Assembly: GCF_904846315.1 (NCBI RefSeq)
Contig: NZ_CAJHAF010000001.1
Span: 1,922,001-1,986,000, forward strand
Length of the DNA: 64,000 bases
Source of the DNA: Psychrobacter jeotgali
Lineage (GTDB): Bacteria; Pseudomonadota; Gammaproteobacteria; Pseudomonadales; Moraxellaceae
Direction: 5' to 3'
Position 1 is the first letter of the stretch, and each line of letters opens with the position of its first letter. Shown in pieces: positions 24,989-34,414 of the stretch. The notes beneath the pieces are model-generated. The model ran no database searches. It was not told the DNA's origin and saw nothing but the letters and a program-made list of their open reading frames with translations. The position numbers were made by a program, and so were the translations under genes.

Positions 24989-25495
24989 ATGTTTAACATT
25001 CCTGTTTTAGATATCAAATCCGACCCGTTAGACGTACTATTGGCCGTGGTTGGCTACCGTCTATCTATGCTCGCTGATAGCGACGATGAAGAGGTTCAAG
25101 CGTTATTTGCTGATCGTAAAGTAATCATCGAGATTGCCAGCGAAGAAGCTGATATCGCTCGTTATTTTAGCTTTGATAATGGCGAGTTTAGCCAGCGTAG
25201 TGGTCATGCAGATAACGCTGACTTGACCATCAATTTCAAAGACTCTATGACTGGCGTAAAGCTTTTGACCAAAGGCAGCCTGCCCGCCTTTATGACTGCA
25301 GTACAAGAGAATAAACTAAGCATAGAAGGCGATTACAGCCTGATGATGTGGTTTAATAAACTGGCTAAGCATATCGTGCCGACTATTCCAGAACAGTATG
25401 AGCCTTATATTCAAAAAGCAAAGCCCTACGCCTATAAAGCCCAGCAGTTCGCTAATCATTGGATCGGGGTTGCTAAGCATAAGCTTGGTAAGTAA
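24989..25495 (+). CDS. SCP2 sterol-binding domain protein
   Basis: 168 residues. The middle (about residues 45-125) has the SCP2 pattern: IEIASEEADIARYFSFDNGEFSQRSGHADNADLTINFKDSMTGVKLLT, then ENKLSIEGDYSLMMWFNKL. SCP2 domains bind lipids in a hydrophobic tunnel; bacterial single-domain members include UbiJ (ubiquinone synthesis) and less known lipid-handling proteins. This protein is shorter than UbiJ and not next to ubi genes, so UbiJ function is unproven. AGGAGTTCGACT before the ATG is a good ribosome-binding site, and a terminator follows. Confidence 0.85.
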   Translation: MFNIPVLDIKSDPLDVLLAVVGYRLSMLADSDDEEVQALFADRKVIIEIASEEADIARYFSFDNGEFSQRSGHADNADLTINFKDSMTGVKLLTKGSLPAFMTAVQENKLSIEGDYSLMMWFNKLAKHIVPTIPEQYEPYIQKAKPYAYKAQQFANHWIGVAKHKLGK

Positions 25496-25585
25496 TAATA
25501 TCAAAGGGACTAAAAGGGTACTAAAAAGCCACTAAAATTGCTTGAAATGAATTTCATGTATCAATTTTAGCGGTCTAGCCTTATA

Positions 25586-25624
25586 CAAGGCTGCGGTAAA
25601 CCAAAGTTATCGTAGCCTTTTTTA
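25586..25624 (+). terminator. terminator of the SCP2 gene
   Basis: Arms CAAGGCTGCG and CGTAGCCTT with a loop of about 15 bases, followed by TTTTTT. It is about 90 bases after the stop codon. Confidence 0.7.
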
Positions 25625-25700
25625 TTGTCTGCTGAGGCATTGGCTATCTCAGCTTATTTTACATTTTGGTTTCAATTCAACTTAAAAAGGACTTAAAAAA

Positions 25701-26807
25701 ATGGCAGGACTGCTCTGTATCTCCGAACCTAATGATAAAAACACTGACTTATTTACTTTAGCTAACCATAGCTCGCCGATAAAATATAGCCGTGAACAAA
25801 TATCTCAGCTGTTTGACTTACCCTTAATGGACTTATTACTCCAAGCACAAACTATTCATCGCCAGTATTTTAAGCCCAACCAAGTACAAATTAGCACCCT
25901 CTTATCGATCAAAACTGGCAACTGTCCAGAAGATTGTGGTTACTGCTCACAATCAGGTCATCACCGCAATAAGACTAAATTGCAGGCTGAAAAACGCTTG
26001 GAAGTTGATAAGGTTATTGCAGCGGCTAAACGTGCCAAAGCCGCAGGCTCGTCACGGTTCTGTATGGGCGCAGCTTGGAAACATCCTAGTAGCAAGGATA
26101 TGCCCTATGTCATAGAGTTGATCCAAGAGGTCAAAGGCTTAGGGCTTGAGACTTGCATGACGCTTGGCATGCTTGATGCCACCCAAGCTAAACAATTAGC
26201 GGACGCTGGACTCGATTACTATAATCATAACTTAGATACTTCGCGGCGTTACTATGAACAGGTAGTTAGTACACGTAGTTATGATGAGCGCTTAGATACT
26301 TTAAACCATGTACGCAACTCTGGTATCAATGTTTGTAGTGGTAATATCGTTGGTATGGGTGAGAGCCGTGAGGATCGTATTGATTGGCTCTATGAGCTGA
26401 TTAAAATGCCAAAGCCACCTGAATCTATACCGGTGAACTTACTGGTGCCTATTGCCGGGACTCCGATTGGTGACAAAGTGTTAGCAGAAGGTCAGCTACC
26501 AATCATTGAGTGGATACGTACCATTGCAGTAACACGTATCTGCTGCCCAGACAGTTATGTCCGTCTGTCTGCTGGACGCGAAAGCCTTTCAGATGCTGAG
26601 CAAGCATTGGCTTTTATGGCCGGCGCTAACTCCTTTTTTTATGGTGACAAGTTACTGACAACAGGTAACGCTAGCCAATCAGATGACGATCGACTTATGC
26701 GTCAGCTAGGCTTGAGCGCGCAACTTGCAGCTCCTGTCACAGCTAAGCCGTTAGAAGTAATAGACGCTATGAGCGGTCAACAGTCGCAAATTCATATTAG
26801 AGGTTAA
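25701..26807 (+). CDS. bioB: biotin synthase
   Basis: 368 residues. A radical SAM enzyme that inserts sulfur into dethiobiotin. The iron-sulfur ligand motif is [15 protein letters not shown] (CxxxCxxC), followed by [15 protein letters not shown] and [10 protein letters not shown]. The region after it has [13 protein letters not shown], MARNxP-type [12 protein letters not shown] and the C-terminal SAGRES. The N-terminus is extended by about 30 residues relative to E. coli BioB. AAAAAGGACTTAAAAAA precedes the ATG. None of bioAFCD lies nearby, so biotin genes are scattered. Confidence 0.97.
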   Translation: MAGLLCISEPNDKNTDLFTLANHSSPIKYSREQISQLFDLPLMDLLLQAQTIHRQYFKPNQVQISTLLSIKTGNCPEDCGYCSQSGHHRNKTKLQAEKRLEVDKVIAAAKRAKAAGSSRFCMGAAWKHPSSKDMPYVIELIQEVKGLGLETCMTLGMLDATQAKQLADAGLDYYNHNLDTSRRYYEQVVSTRSYDERLDTLNHVRNSGINVCSGNIVGMGESREDRIDWLYELIKMPKPPESIPVNLLVPIAGTPIGDKVLAEGQLPIIEWIRTIAVTRICCPDSYVRLSAGRESLSDAEQALAFMAGANSFFYGDKLLTTGNASQSDDDRLMRQLGLSAQLAAPVTAKPLEVIDAMSGQQSQIHIRG

Positions 26808-26866
26808 ATAATCTATTACTCTATTAGATAATACTACTACTGTATAATTTACTGAACTGGTAGGCA

Positions 26867-26910
26867 CTAAGCATACAGATTCTAAGCATACAGATTCTAA
26901 GTATACAATT
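26867..26910. repeat. 15-bp tandem repeat, about 2.9 copies
   Basis: CTAAGCATACAGATT occurs twice exactly (26867-26881, 26882-26896), then as CTAAGTATACAATT (26897-26910). It lies between bioB and hemJ. Confidence 0.88.
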
Positions 26911-26997
26911 AGTTAGGCTTGCTAGCGCTGCTACTTGAGTTTAGACTGTTCAGCATTTATAAGACCCCACATATACAGAGTATAAAGAGACTGAGCT

Positions 26998-27432
26998 ATG
27001 ATAGATTATCTTAACTGGATTAAAGCGGCGCACATTATCGCCGTAGTGTGCTGGTTTGCAGCAATTTTTTACTTGCCACGTTTGTTTGTTTATCATGCGA
27101 TGAGTGAGGATCTGGTGAGTCAAGAGCGCTTCATCGTTATGGAGCGCAAACTCTATCGCGGCATTATGACGCCCTCCATGATAGCCACCTGGATACTTGG
27201 TCTATGGATGGTGGGATTAGGCTGGGAGGTTTATAAAACTCAAGGTTGGCTACACGTGAAAATAGTGCTAGTAATTTTGCTGTCAGCATATCACGGCGCT
27301 TGTGGATTTTATCGTAAAAAACTGGTTCGCAATCCTCAATATAAAACCCATGTCTTCTGGCGCTGGTTCAATGAAGTGCCAGTATTCGCCCTGATATTTA
27401 TTGTCATTCTAGCAGTAGTAAAACCCTTTTAA
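26998..27432 (+). CDS. hemJ: protoporphyrinogen oxidase HemJ
   Basis: 144 residues with four membrane segments. The first has the family motif IKAAHIIAVVCWFAAIFYLPRLFVYH with its conserved His and Arg. MERKLYRGIMTPSM and WLHVKIVLVILLSAYHGACGFYRK match the rest of HemJ (CopD-related family). It oxidises protoporphyrinogen IX to protoporphyrin IX in the heme pathway. Its length matches known HemJ of Acinetobacter and Synechocystis type. Transcribed alone, with a strong bidirectional terminator after it. Confidence 0.9.
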   Translation: MIDYLNWIKAAHIIAVVCWFAAIFYLPRLFVYHAMSEDLVSQERFIVMERKLYRGIMTPSMIATWILGLWMVGLGWEVYKTQGWLHVKIVLVILLSAYHGACGFYRKKLVRNPQYKTHVFWRWFNEVPVFALIFIVILAVVKPF

Positions 27433-27492
27433 TTAAAGCAAACAAGAGTCAAAGCCAGTTAATAACTTTTACTCAGAAGACTTATTAACAAC

Positions 27493-27545
27493 AAAAAGCG
27501 TCCGTAGCTCATACTACACTGGATATGAGCTACGGACGCTTTTTT
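27493..27545. terminator. bidirectional terminator between hemJ and the secreted Cys/His protein
   Basis: A 17-bp perfect stem (AGCGTCCGTAGCTCATA and its complement) with a 9-base loop, flanked by AAAAA and TTTTTT. It serves convergent genes on both strands. Confidence 0.92.
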
Positions 27546-27571
27546 ATAGATTTATGCAGCTGGTTGAAGCC

Positions 27572-28360
27572 TTAAATAGTCGGTCGCATGATTTGATACA
27601 CATTACTTAAATCATAAACTCGGTAGCGCGCAGGCTCGCGACGACTCTCTCCTGCATAACTCAAAATTAAAGCTTGTTTGGCGGATTCATCTACCCAACC
27701 GACAAACAAACCACTATGCTCTACACCGTTATAGCCATGATTAATATAATAAAGCCAATCACCAACTTCAATGGATTCACTATTGGCATAAGGACCTTGT
27801 CTATAAGCGCCTTTATGCACGGTATCACGGGTAACTCCAGCACGTTTGAATACTTCATTTAGATAGTCCCAACACCCCCCTTGAATGATCGTGCGTTCAT
27901 TGAGCGCCATCTTACGGGCGGTGCTAATAACTTCGCGGGCGGCCATACTACTCTGCGCTTCAGCACTACTAAGCAGGGGCAGATATTCGCTATCAACATT
28001 ATCGTAATAACCGGATAAAAACGCCGGCAATACAGCTGGTGGCTGGTTTTGAATCGCAGGATAGTTATAGGAATTAGTATCACTTGACCGTTTAGTGCGT
28101 ACGCGCTGGATAGTCGAGCGAGTATTAATTCTGGCAGAAGGGACCGCTGATGGCGGCGGAGTATAGCGTGCTGTAAACTCAGACTGCGAGGTTTTTTGGT
28201 CAATAAGAGCACTCATACTATCCGCTTGAGCATAATTGATACTGCCTAGTGACAGTATCAATAAAGTGGAAAAGACTGCCTTTTTTATAACGGTAAAGGG
28301 CGTCGTAGAAGATTGAACCAAGGGTGCATTATGCAGGGTAATAACCGGCAACGGTGACAT
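27572..28360 (-). CDS. secreted NlpC/CHAP-like cysteine hydrolase candidate
   Basis: 262 residues from the ATG at 28360, preceded by GAGGATTTGGTT; a TTG two codons upstream is rejected because it lacks that spacing. A signal sequence is internal: VIKKAVFSTLLILSLGSINYAQA ends near residue 46. A basic/Ser-rich linker follows. The C-terminal 110 residues contain GGCWDYLNEVFKRAGV (Cys near 163), then VGDWLYYINHGYNGVEHSGLFVGWVD (His near 215), the Cys-His order and spacing of papain-like peptidoglycan peptidases. The specific family is not recognised, so enzymatic activity is inference. Convergent to hemJ. Confidence 0.6.
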   Translation of the reverse strand: MSPLPVITLHNAPLVQSSTTPFTVIKKAVFSTLLILSLGSINYAQADSMSALIDQKTSQSEFTARYTPPPSAVPSARINTRSTIQRVRTKRSSDTNSYNYPAIQNQPPAVLPAFLSGYYDNVDSEYLPLLSSAEAQSSMAAREVISTARKMALNERTIIQGGCWDYLNEVFKRAGVTRDTVHKGAYRQGPYANSESIEVGDWLYYINHGYNGVEHSGLFVGWVDESAKQALILSYAGESRREPARYRVYDLSNVYQIMRPTI

Positions 28361-28506
28361 AACCAAATCCTCATCAAGACTAAAGTAATGGTAATTATTA
28401 TTAAATTATAGTCTCTAGTTATAAACCATTTAGTCGATAGACTGCAAGTGCTATTATCATCATTAAGAAGCTTAAAGGTATTAGTGCGAGGTGAAAGATA
28501 GGAGAT

Positions 28507-28587
28507 AGTGCTACTGGAATGAATTTTGCGCAGCCTCTGTGAAGTATACGCAAGCAGCTAGCAAAAAAGGTTTATAGCAGTAGCACG
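28507..28587. repeat. palindromic intergenic repeat, copy 3
   Basis: Left end GTGCTACTGGAATGAATTTTGC and right end GGTTTATAGCAGTAGCAC are inverted relatives, with GCGCAGCC and TACGCAAGCAG inside. It is the copy most similar to copy 1, and lies about 41 bases past the stop codon of the minus-strand gene at 28628. Confidence 0.82.
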
Positions 28588-28627
28588 CTATAATTTTCAA
28601 AGTGGATCAACTACAACTAGCTGTTCT

Positions 28628-29119
28628 TTAGCTGTCCTGCATTTTTATATTAACATGGCGTTTATTCAGCGCCTGCCCTTGCAAAATAGCTTTTGTCGCT
28701 TGCGCCTCTTGCTCTGTTGCAAAGCCACTAATATGATATTTGCGCATATTATTAACGTCTACGATTTGCAGCTGCTCACCATAGAGGGTGACCTTATCAC
28801 CCTCAGCGAGAATAATATGATTACGTTTACCCAGCGCATCATGAACCAGCTCGCCATTACGTATCCATAAGATACCACTACTAATGACGCCGCTCGCAGC
28901 CTGTTTACGCTTTTGGCGCTGTAGGTTAAAAATAAAGCTGCCAATAATTAATAGTGCAAGCGCACCAATCGCCCAGCGCTCTGGTAATACACTCATAGCC
29001 AAAGCAACGGCCACCGCTCCTATTAACAGCGCCGAACCAAACCAAAACAGTCCGCTGTCACCTGCTGGCGGCTGTCCTTGTAAAGTAATTTTGGCGCCAT
29101 CATCAGTCAGCTTAAGCAT
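28628..29119 (-). CDS. two-TM membrane protein, unrecognised
   Basis: 163 residues. Two adjacent hydrophobic segments (about 23-45 and 50-66, LFWFGSALLIGAVAVALAMSV and WAIGALALLIIGSFIF) are followed by a basic loop and a C-terminal soluble domain of about 85 residues with a beta-rich pattern (GILWIRNGELVHDALGKRNHIILAEGDKVTLYGEQLQIVD). TAGGTGTAATCC before the ATG gives a weak ribosome-binding site. No known domain is recognised. It lies just after rph on the same strand and may share its transcript (54 bases apart). Confidence 0.72.
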   Translation of the reverse strand: MLKLTDDGAKITLQGQPPAGDSGLFWFGSALLIGAVAVALAMSVLPERWAIGALALLIIGSFIFNLQRQKRKQAASGVISSGILWIRNGELVHDALGKRNHIILAEGDKVTLYGEQLQIVDVNNMRKYHISGFATEQEAQATKAILQGQALNKRHVNIKMQDS

Positions 29120-29173
29120 GGATTACACCTATTAATTAGCAGCTTATCAACAATAAAAAGTCGCTAGATTATT

Positions 29174-29890
29174 TTACCAACCAAGTGCAGTTTGCTGCAT
29201 TGCTATCAACTCAGCAATACCTTTTTCGGCCATTGATAACATTCTATCCGCTTGCTCGCGGGTAAATGGTTTGTCTTCTGCTGTGCCTTGTAGCTCGATA
29301 TACTCGCCTTTTTGAGTTATTACTACGTTCAAATCAGTGTCGCAGCTCGAATCTTCTTCATAGTTTAGATCTAAATAGACCTCACCATCTTTGATACCAA
29401 CCGATACTGCAGCAACCAAACCAATTAAGGGATCAGCTTTAAGCTTTTTAGTCTTTTGAATACTCTCAAGCGCATCGATCAGAGCAATAGCTGCGCCAGT
29501 GATACTAGCGGTACGGGTGCCACCATCTGCTTGCAATACATCACAATCTAGATAAATGGTATTTTCGCCCAGCTTACTCAAGTCAATCATGGCACGCAGA
29601 CTACGACCGATCAAGCGTTGAATCTCTTGAGTACGTCCTGATTGCTTACCGCGAGTCGCTTCACGTTGGTTCCGGGTATTAGTAGCGCGTGGTAACATGC
29701 CGTATTCAGCGGTAATCCAGCCTTTACCTTTGCCTTTTAACCAGCGTGGTACGCCGGACTCAACACTGGCTGTACACAACACTTTAGTTTCGCCAAAGCT
29801 GACTAACACTGAGCCTTCGGCATGCTTGGTATAATGGCGCTCAAAGCTAATCGAACGAAGTTGGTCGAGCTCACGGTTGTCAATACGCAT
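29174..29890 (-). CDS. rph: ribonuclease PH
   Basis: 238 residues from the ATG at 29890, the position that matches E. coli RNase PH; a longer upstream frame (to 29968) is not needed. The sequence [66 protein letters not shown] and [20 protein letters not shown] is diagnostic. It is a phosphorolytic 3' exonuclease that trims tRNA and rRNA ends in the cytoplasm. GGATTATTT before the ATG supplies the ribosome-binding site. Confidence 0.97.
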   Translation of the reverse strand: MRIDNRELDQLRSISFERHYTKHAEGSVLVSFGETKVLCTASVESGVPRWLKGKGKGWITAEYGMLPRATNTRNQREATRGKQSGRTQEIQRLIGRSLRAMIDLSKLGENTIYLDCDVLQADGGTRTASITGAAIALIDALESIQKTKKLKADPLIGLVAAVSVGIKDGEVYLDLNYEEDSSCDTDLNVVITQKGEYIELQGTAEDKPFTREQADRMLSMAEKGIAELIAMQQTALGW

Positions 29891-29950
29891 AAATAATCCT
29901 AGTACAGTGTCATAAGCATTAAAATAAATAAAACATCCTAACGTCACAAA

Positions 29951-29985
29951 CGCCCAATAGCAAGACAAAGGCTTGCTATTGGGCG
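29951..29985 (-). terminator. hairpin between fadD copy 1 and rph
   Basis: Fourteen perfectly paired bases, CGCCCAATAGCAAG with CTTGCTATTGGGCG, and a loop of 7. It follows the stop of the upstream fadD gene by about 37 bases. The T-tract on the minus strand is weak, so termination efficiency is uncertain. Confidence 0.68.
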
Positions 29986-30022
29986 AATTTTTGCTAGCGC
30001 TACGCTAATAAAACGGCAGGTT

Positions 30023-31843
30023 TTATTCTAAACCTTCCATTTTACGCAGCTCTTTACGTAGGATTTTACCGACGTTTGATTTGGGTAGCTCATCGACGAA
30101 CTGGATATGGCGTGGGCGCTTGTAACCCGTTAGATTTTTCTTACCATAATCAAGCAGCTCTTTTTCTGTGACCTTGCCTTTTTTGACCACAAAAAGCTTG
30201 GGATCTTCGCCGCGCAAATCATTGGGTATCCCAATCGCTCCACATTCTACAACGTTAGGATGCTCAGTCATGACCTCTTCGATTTCGTTTGGATAGACAT
30301 TAAAGCCTGAAACGATAATCATATCTTTTTTGCGATCGACGATTTTGATAAAACCTTTATCATCCATAATACCGATATCGCCTGTTTTTAAGTAACCGTG
30401 CTCGGTAAAGGTTTTAGCGGTCTCATCAGGACGATTTTGGTAACCGATCATGACTTGTGGACCTTTGACACAAATCTCACCACGCTCACCGATAGCGACT
30501 TCGTTGTCTTCATCATCGATTAGTATGACGTCAGTATTGGAGGCTGGAATACCAATCTTGCCAGTGAATTCAGAGATGGTCATAGGGTTAAAAGCCACCA
30601 CTGGTGAGGTTTCTGATAGTCCGTAACCCTCTACAATAGGTAGTCCAGTGATCTTATGCCACTCTTTTGCAACGCTAGGTAATACTGACATACCGCCGCC
30701 AATAGAGGCTTTGAGGTTGGAGAAGTCCAATTTAGCAAAGCTATCCTTATGGACTAAACCATTAAATAAAGTATTAACGGCTGGGACAAAGGCTGGTTTA
30801 TATTTATCCATCTCTTTGATGAGACCATCAAGATCGCGCGGGTTAGGAATTAATAATCCGGTCAAACCTTGGTACATGGCATACATGCCGCAGACCATGA
30901 ACGAGAATACATGATATAAAGGCAAAGCGGTCAGGATAACGTCGTCGCTATTAACGTCTTCTTCAAAAGCACTGTTAATCAGTACGCTAATCTGCAGCAT
31001 ATTAGCGACTAAGTTACCATGAGATAACATCGCACCTTTAGCCACCCCAGTGGTACCACCGGTATATTGTAATAAGGCTACGTCGCTTAAGTTCAAATCT
31101 GGACGCTTATACTTACTGGCCGATACTGCATTAAGAGCATGCTTAAAACTAGTACTTTCAGGTAAGCTATAAGAGGGAATCATCTTTTTGACATAACGTG
31201 CTACCAGATTAACCACTGCTCCTTTGACGGTACCCAGCATATCACCGATCTTACAGACGATCACATGTTCCACTTGACCTTTATCTTCTGCTTCTTGATA
31301 GGTTTTAGCAAAGTTCTCTACGATAAAGATAGCTTTTGCACCGCTATCATGCAATTGATGAGAGAGCTCACGGCTGGTATATAAAGGGTTGACGTTCACC
31401 AAAACCATACCCGCTCTAATAATACCCAGCGCCACGATAGGATATTGTAAAAGGTTGGGCATCATAACCGCCACTTTATCGCCTTTTACTAGCCCTATGG
31501 ATTGCAAATAGCTTGCGATTTGACGACTGTATAAATCCAATTGTTTATAGCTGATAGAAGCATCCATACAGACATAAGCGGTCTTTTGGCCATAACGGCT
31601 AAAGTTGCGCTCAAACACCTCTAATAATGAGGTTTCATCATCTGGCATCTCAATAGTAGAGTCGATGCCGTAACGCTCATAGACATCAAGCCATGGACGA
31701 TCCGTTGGAATATCGGGCATAGTCGGAAACGCAGTCATATCAGACATTGATTGAGCACTATTGTTCTGGATTGCTTTATCATCAGCTTGATCTTTACTAG
31801 CGCGGATATGATCGGCGCTATTTTTATTGGTATTGTCAGTCAT
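30023..31843 (-). CDS. fadD: long-chain acyl-CoA synthetase, copy 1
   Basis: 606 residues. It activates fatty acids to acyl-CoA via acyl-AMP. Key motifs: P-loop YTGGTTGVAKGAMLSH near residue 265, GYGLSETSPVV, YLKTGDIGIMDDKGF, and the hinge/catalytic end KSNVGKILRKELR with the conserved Lys. The N-terminal 50 residues are an extra polar extension (TDNTNKNSADHI...), poorly conserved relative to E. coli FadD. AGGAAAAGTT before the ATG is a good ribosome-binding site. A paralogue sits directly upstream on the same strand, the fadD1-fadD2 arrangement known from Pseudomonas. Confidence 0.95.
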   Translation of the reverse strand: MTDNTNKNSADHIRASKDQADDKAIQNNSAQSMSDMTAFPTMPDIPTDRPWLDVYERYGIDSTIEMPDDETSLLEVFERNFSRYGQKTAYVCMDASISYKQLDLYSRQIASYLQSIGLVKGDKVAVMMPNLLQYPIVALGIIRAGMVLVNVNPLYTSRELSHQLHDSGAKAIFIVENFAKTYQEAEDKGQVEHVIVCKIGDMLGTVKGAVVNLVARYVKKMIPSYSLPESTSFKHALNAVSASKYKRPDLNLSDVALLQYTGGTTGVAKGAMLSHGNLVANMLQISVLINSAFEEDVNSDDVILTALPLYHVFSFMVCGMYAMYQGLTGLLIPNPRDLDGLIKEMDKYKPAFVPAVNTLFNGLVHKDSFAKLDFSNLKASIGGGMSVLPSVAKEWHKITGLPIVEGYGLSETSPVVAFNPMTISEFTGKIGIPASNTDVILIDDEDNEVAIGERGEICVKGPQVMIGYQNRPDETAKTFTEHGYLKTGDIGIMDDKGFIKIVDRKKDMIIVSGFNVYPNEIEEVMTEHPNVVECGAIGIPNDLRGEDPKLFVVKKGKVTEKELLDYGKKNLTGYKRPRHIQFVDELPKSNVGKILRKELRKMEGLE

Positions 31844-32193
31844 AACTTTTCCTAAGCGTTACTATTAAAGATGTGAGGTAATCTAGGGGCTGAATTCTAT
31901 ATAGCTCCTAACAATGGAGTAAAAATACGGGTTATTTTTGAGCCAAAAATTACTCATTTAAAAATTAAGACAATAACTTTTTGGCGGCTTTTTAAGTATA
32001 AAATTAAATTTATTTTCTCTGGCACTATAGCATTTCTGCTAAAAATTCTCTATATATGGCAAAGGCTTATCTAACAAAAATCGTAACCTAGGACAAAATT
32101 ATACGTAAAAAATGATAAGGCAGCCTCTAAGCTACCTTACCATTTTTAGTTTTATTGAGCCGCCTTAAACACTGATAAATCGGCTCTACTTAA
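31844..32193. other. intergenic region between the two fadD genes
   Basis: AT-rich. It contains a probable terminator of the upstream fadD copy (32105-32138) and the promoter area of copy 1. No gene is visible. Confidence 0.5.
32105..32138 (-). terminator. probable terminator of fadD copy 2
   Basis: Minus-strand arms AAGGTAGC and GCTGCCTT with a 6-base loop and one mismatch or wobble, followed by TATCATTTTTTA. About 56 bases past the stop codon. Confidence 0.6.
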
Positions 32194-33927
32194 TTAAGCA
32201 CTACCCTTCTCTTCAAGCTTACGTAGGTCCTTATGTAGAATTTTACCGACATTTGACTTCGGTAATTCTTCAATAAACTCGACATAACGTGGGCGCTTGT
32301 AACCGGTTAAATTTTCTTTGGCGTAATTTAGGACGTCATCTTTGGTTAAGCTAGTATCTTGACGTACCACAAATATCTTTGGCACTTCGCCGCTTTTATC
32401 ATCTTCAACGCCAATCACGCCGCACTCTAGAATCTTTGGATGGCCAGCCATTATCTCTTCAACTTCGTTAGGATAAACGTTGAAGCCTGAAACTAAAATC
32501 ATGTTCTTTTTACGATCAACGATAGTTACATAACCTCTTTCATCCATAATGCCAATGTCACCGGTACGGAAGAAACCATCAGGAGTCATAACCTCCGCTG
32601 TCGCATCCTCGCGCTGCCAGTAACCCTTCATGACTTGCGGACCACGGACACTAATCTCACCGCGCGCACCTAACTCGACTTCGTTGCCCTCTTCATCTAG
32701 AATCGCCACGTCAGTCGCTGGCATCGGTACCCCGATATTGCCACTAAAAGTCACGCTATTCATAGGGTTAGCAGTGGCAACAGGTGAAGTTTCAGATAGA
32801 CCGTAACCTTGTAAAACAATATTACCGGTCACCTGACGCCATTTTTCAGCAGTAGAGCTTACTACCGCCATGCCGCCGCCCATCGACATCTTAAGCTTGC
32901 TATGATCCAAAGTTTTAAAGGTCTCATTATTGGCTAAAGCGTTAAATAGCGTATTGACCGCTGGAAAAAACGACGGAGGATTATTTTTATAAGCTTTCAT
33001 TAAGCTATCTAAATCGCGCGGATTCGGCACCAATAAGCCAATACAGCCGCGATGAATACCAAACATACCGCATACGGTAAAGGAGAAGATATGATAAAGT
33101 GGTAAAGCAGTCATAATAACAGGCTGCTCGTTAGCCCGATCAAACTCATCAAAAGCACTACCCAAAAAGGTATTACTTTGTACTAAGTTTGCCACCAAGT
33201 TTCTATGAGTCAGCATCGCACCTTTAGCGACTCCCGTAGTACCACCGGTATATTGTAAAACAGCAACGTCATCCAATTGGATATCGGTCGGACGTTTATA
33301 CTTGTTAACAGAGACCTTTTTGAGTGCGCTCTTAAAGTCGACACTATTAGCAATGTTATAATCGGGTACCATCTTTTTGACATGACGGACAACGGTGTTG
33401 ACCATAAAGCCTTTGAGCGTCCCCATCATATCGCCCATACTAGTAATGACCACATGATCCACTACTTTATGGCCGATATCTTGATAAGTCTTGGCAAAGT
33501 TTTCTACTAAGATTAGAGCCTTGGCATCTGAGTCAGTCAGCTGATGCTCAAGCTCACGACTGGTATATAAAGGGTTGACGTTAACTAAGGTCAAGCCTGC
33601 ACGCAGCACGCCAATAACTGTTACTGGCAACTGTAAAATATTAGGCATCATTACCGCTACTTTATCGCCCTTAGTTAGTCCCAAAGACTGCAAATAAGCG
33701 GCGACTTGCCGGCTGTACAAATCTACTTCTTGGAAACTTAGCGATGATCCCATACAGATAAAAGCGGTTTTATCTTTGTATTTAGCAAAACTATCTTCAA
33801 AAATATCAATCAGCGAGGTGTCATCGCTTGGCATGTCGATATCATAAGTCATGCCAAGCTCTTCATAAGTCTTAAGCCAAACTTTATCATTGCGGCGGGT
33901 TAAGTTGTCTTGGCCTTGATTATCCAT
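32194..33927 (-). CDS. fadD: long-chain acyl-CoA synthetase, copy 2
   Basis: 577 residues from the ATG at 33927, chosen because TAGGAG lies 10 bases upstream; the frame is open to 34017 but without such a site. P-loop YTGGTTGVAKGAMLTH, GYGLSETSPVATANP, FFRTGDIGIMDERGY and KSNVGKILHKDLRKLEE identify a FadD enzyme. It is closely related in sequence and length to the copy downstream but clearly diverged across the whole protein. In Pseudomonas two such paralogues have different chain-length preference; that is a guess here. A terminator-like hairpin separates the two genes. Confidence 0.94.
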   Translation of the reverse strand: MDNQGQDNLTRRNDKVWLKTYEELGMTYDIDMPSDDTSLIDIFEDSFAKYKDKTAFICMGSSLSFQEVDLYSRQVAAYLQSLGLTKGDKVAVMMPNILQLPVTVIGVLRAGLTLVNVNPLYTSRELEHQLTDSDAKALILVENFAKTYQDIGHKVVDHVVITSMGDMMGTLKGFMVNTVVRHVKKMVPDYNIANSVDFKSALKKVSVNKYKRPTDIQLDDVAVLQYTGGTTGVAKGAMLTHRNLVANLVQSNTFLGSAFDEFDRANEQPVIMTALPLYHIFSFTVCGMFGIHRGCIGLLVPNPRDLDSLMKAYKNNPPSFFPAVNTLFNALANNETFKTLDHSKLKMSMGGGMAVVSSTAEKWRQVTGNIVLQGYGLSETSPVATANPMNSVTFSGNIGVPMPATDVAILDEEGNEVELGARGEISVRGPQVMKGYWQREDATAEVMTPDGFFRTGDIGIMDERGYVTIVDRKKNMILVSGFNVYPNEVEEIMAGHPKILECGVIGVEDDKSGEVPKIFVVRQDTSLTKDDVLNYAKENLTGYKRPRYVEFIEELPKSNVGKILHKDLRKLEEKGSA

Positions 33928-34414
33928 AATCTTCATGCTCCTAGTAGGTTGTGGTAATGGGTGTAGATATTGTTTATTCTTTGGTATCTTTGACATACAT
34001 GGTTCTTTAACATACACACTTTGTAGAGACTACTCAATATAAAAGATTGTTACTTGAGTTCTCAATCTTACTTGACGGTATTTATTACTAATAAAATCAA
34101 TAATATAATTCAAAAAATATAGACTTTTTTGGCTTTTTTACTAGTAGTAAACGCTTGTTTATCATTGTGCCCATTTCGGCTATTTAGGTCTTTAAATAAT
34201 CCGTTTAATCTAGCCAAACCATACTACTTTAGCTAAAAAAATAGACGTCATACTTTGTCGTTTACTGCACTAAATCCCTTTTTAATTGTGTCAATATCCT
34301 TTACGATAGCGTTATCAAATTTTATTGTAAGCCTGCCTTTCTAATAAGCTGGGCGATGCTTTATAAATGACCTAAAAACCATACTAATTAAAACATATAA
34401 GCGAAACTGATTTT
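33928..34414. other. divergent intergenic region, fadD copy 2 and parC
   Basis: AT-rich with no convincing gene; the first 90 bases are an in-frame extension of fadD that I regard as upstream leader. I see no repeat or strong hairpin. It must contain promoters for both genes. Confidence 0.45.

Noticed and set aside
29891-29968. N-terminal extension of RNase PH
   Set aside because: Known RNase PH proteins begin at MR plus the region aligned with the ATG at 29890, which also has a ribosome-binding site. The extension would run through the 29951-29985 hairpin.
33928-34017. N-terminal extension of fadD copy 2
   Set aside because: AGGAG lies 10 bases before the ATG at 33927, while the upstream ATG at 34017 has no ribosome-binding site. 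Kept as leader DNA, though not disproved.
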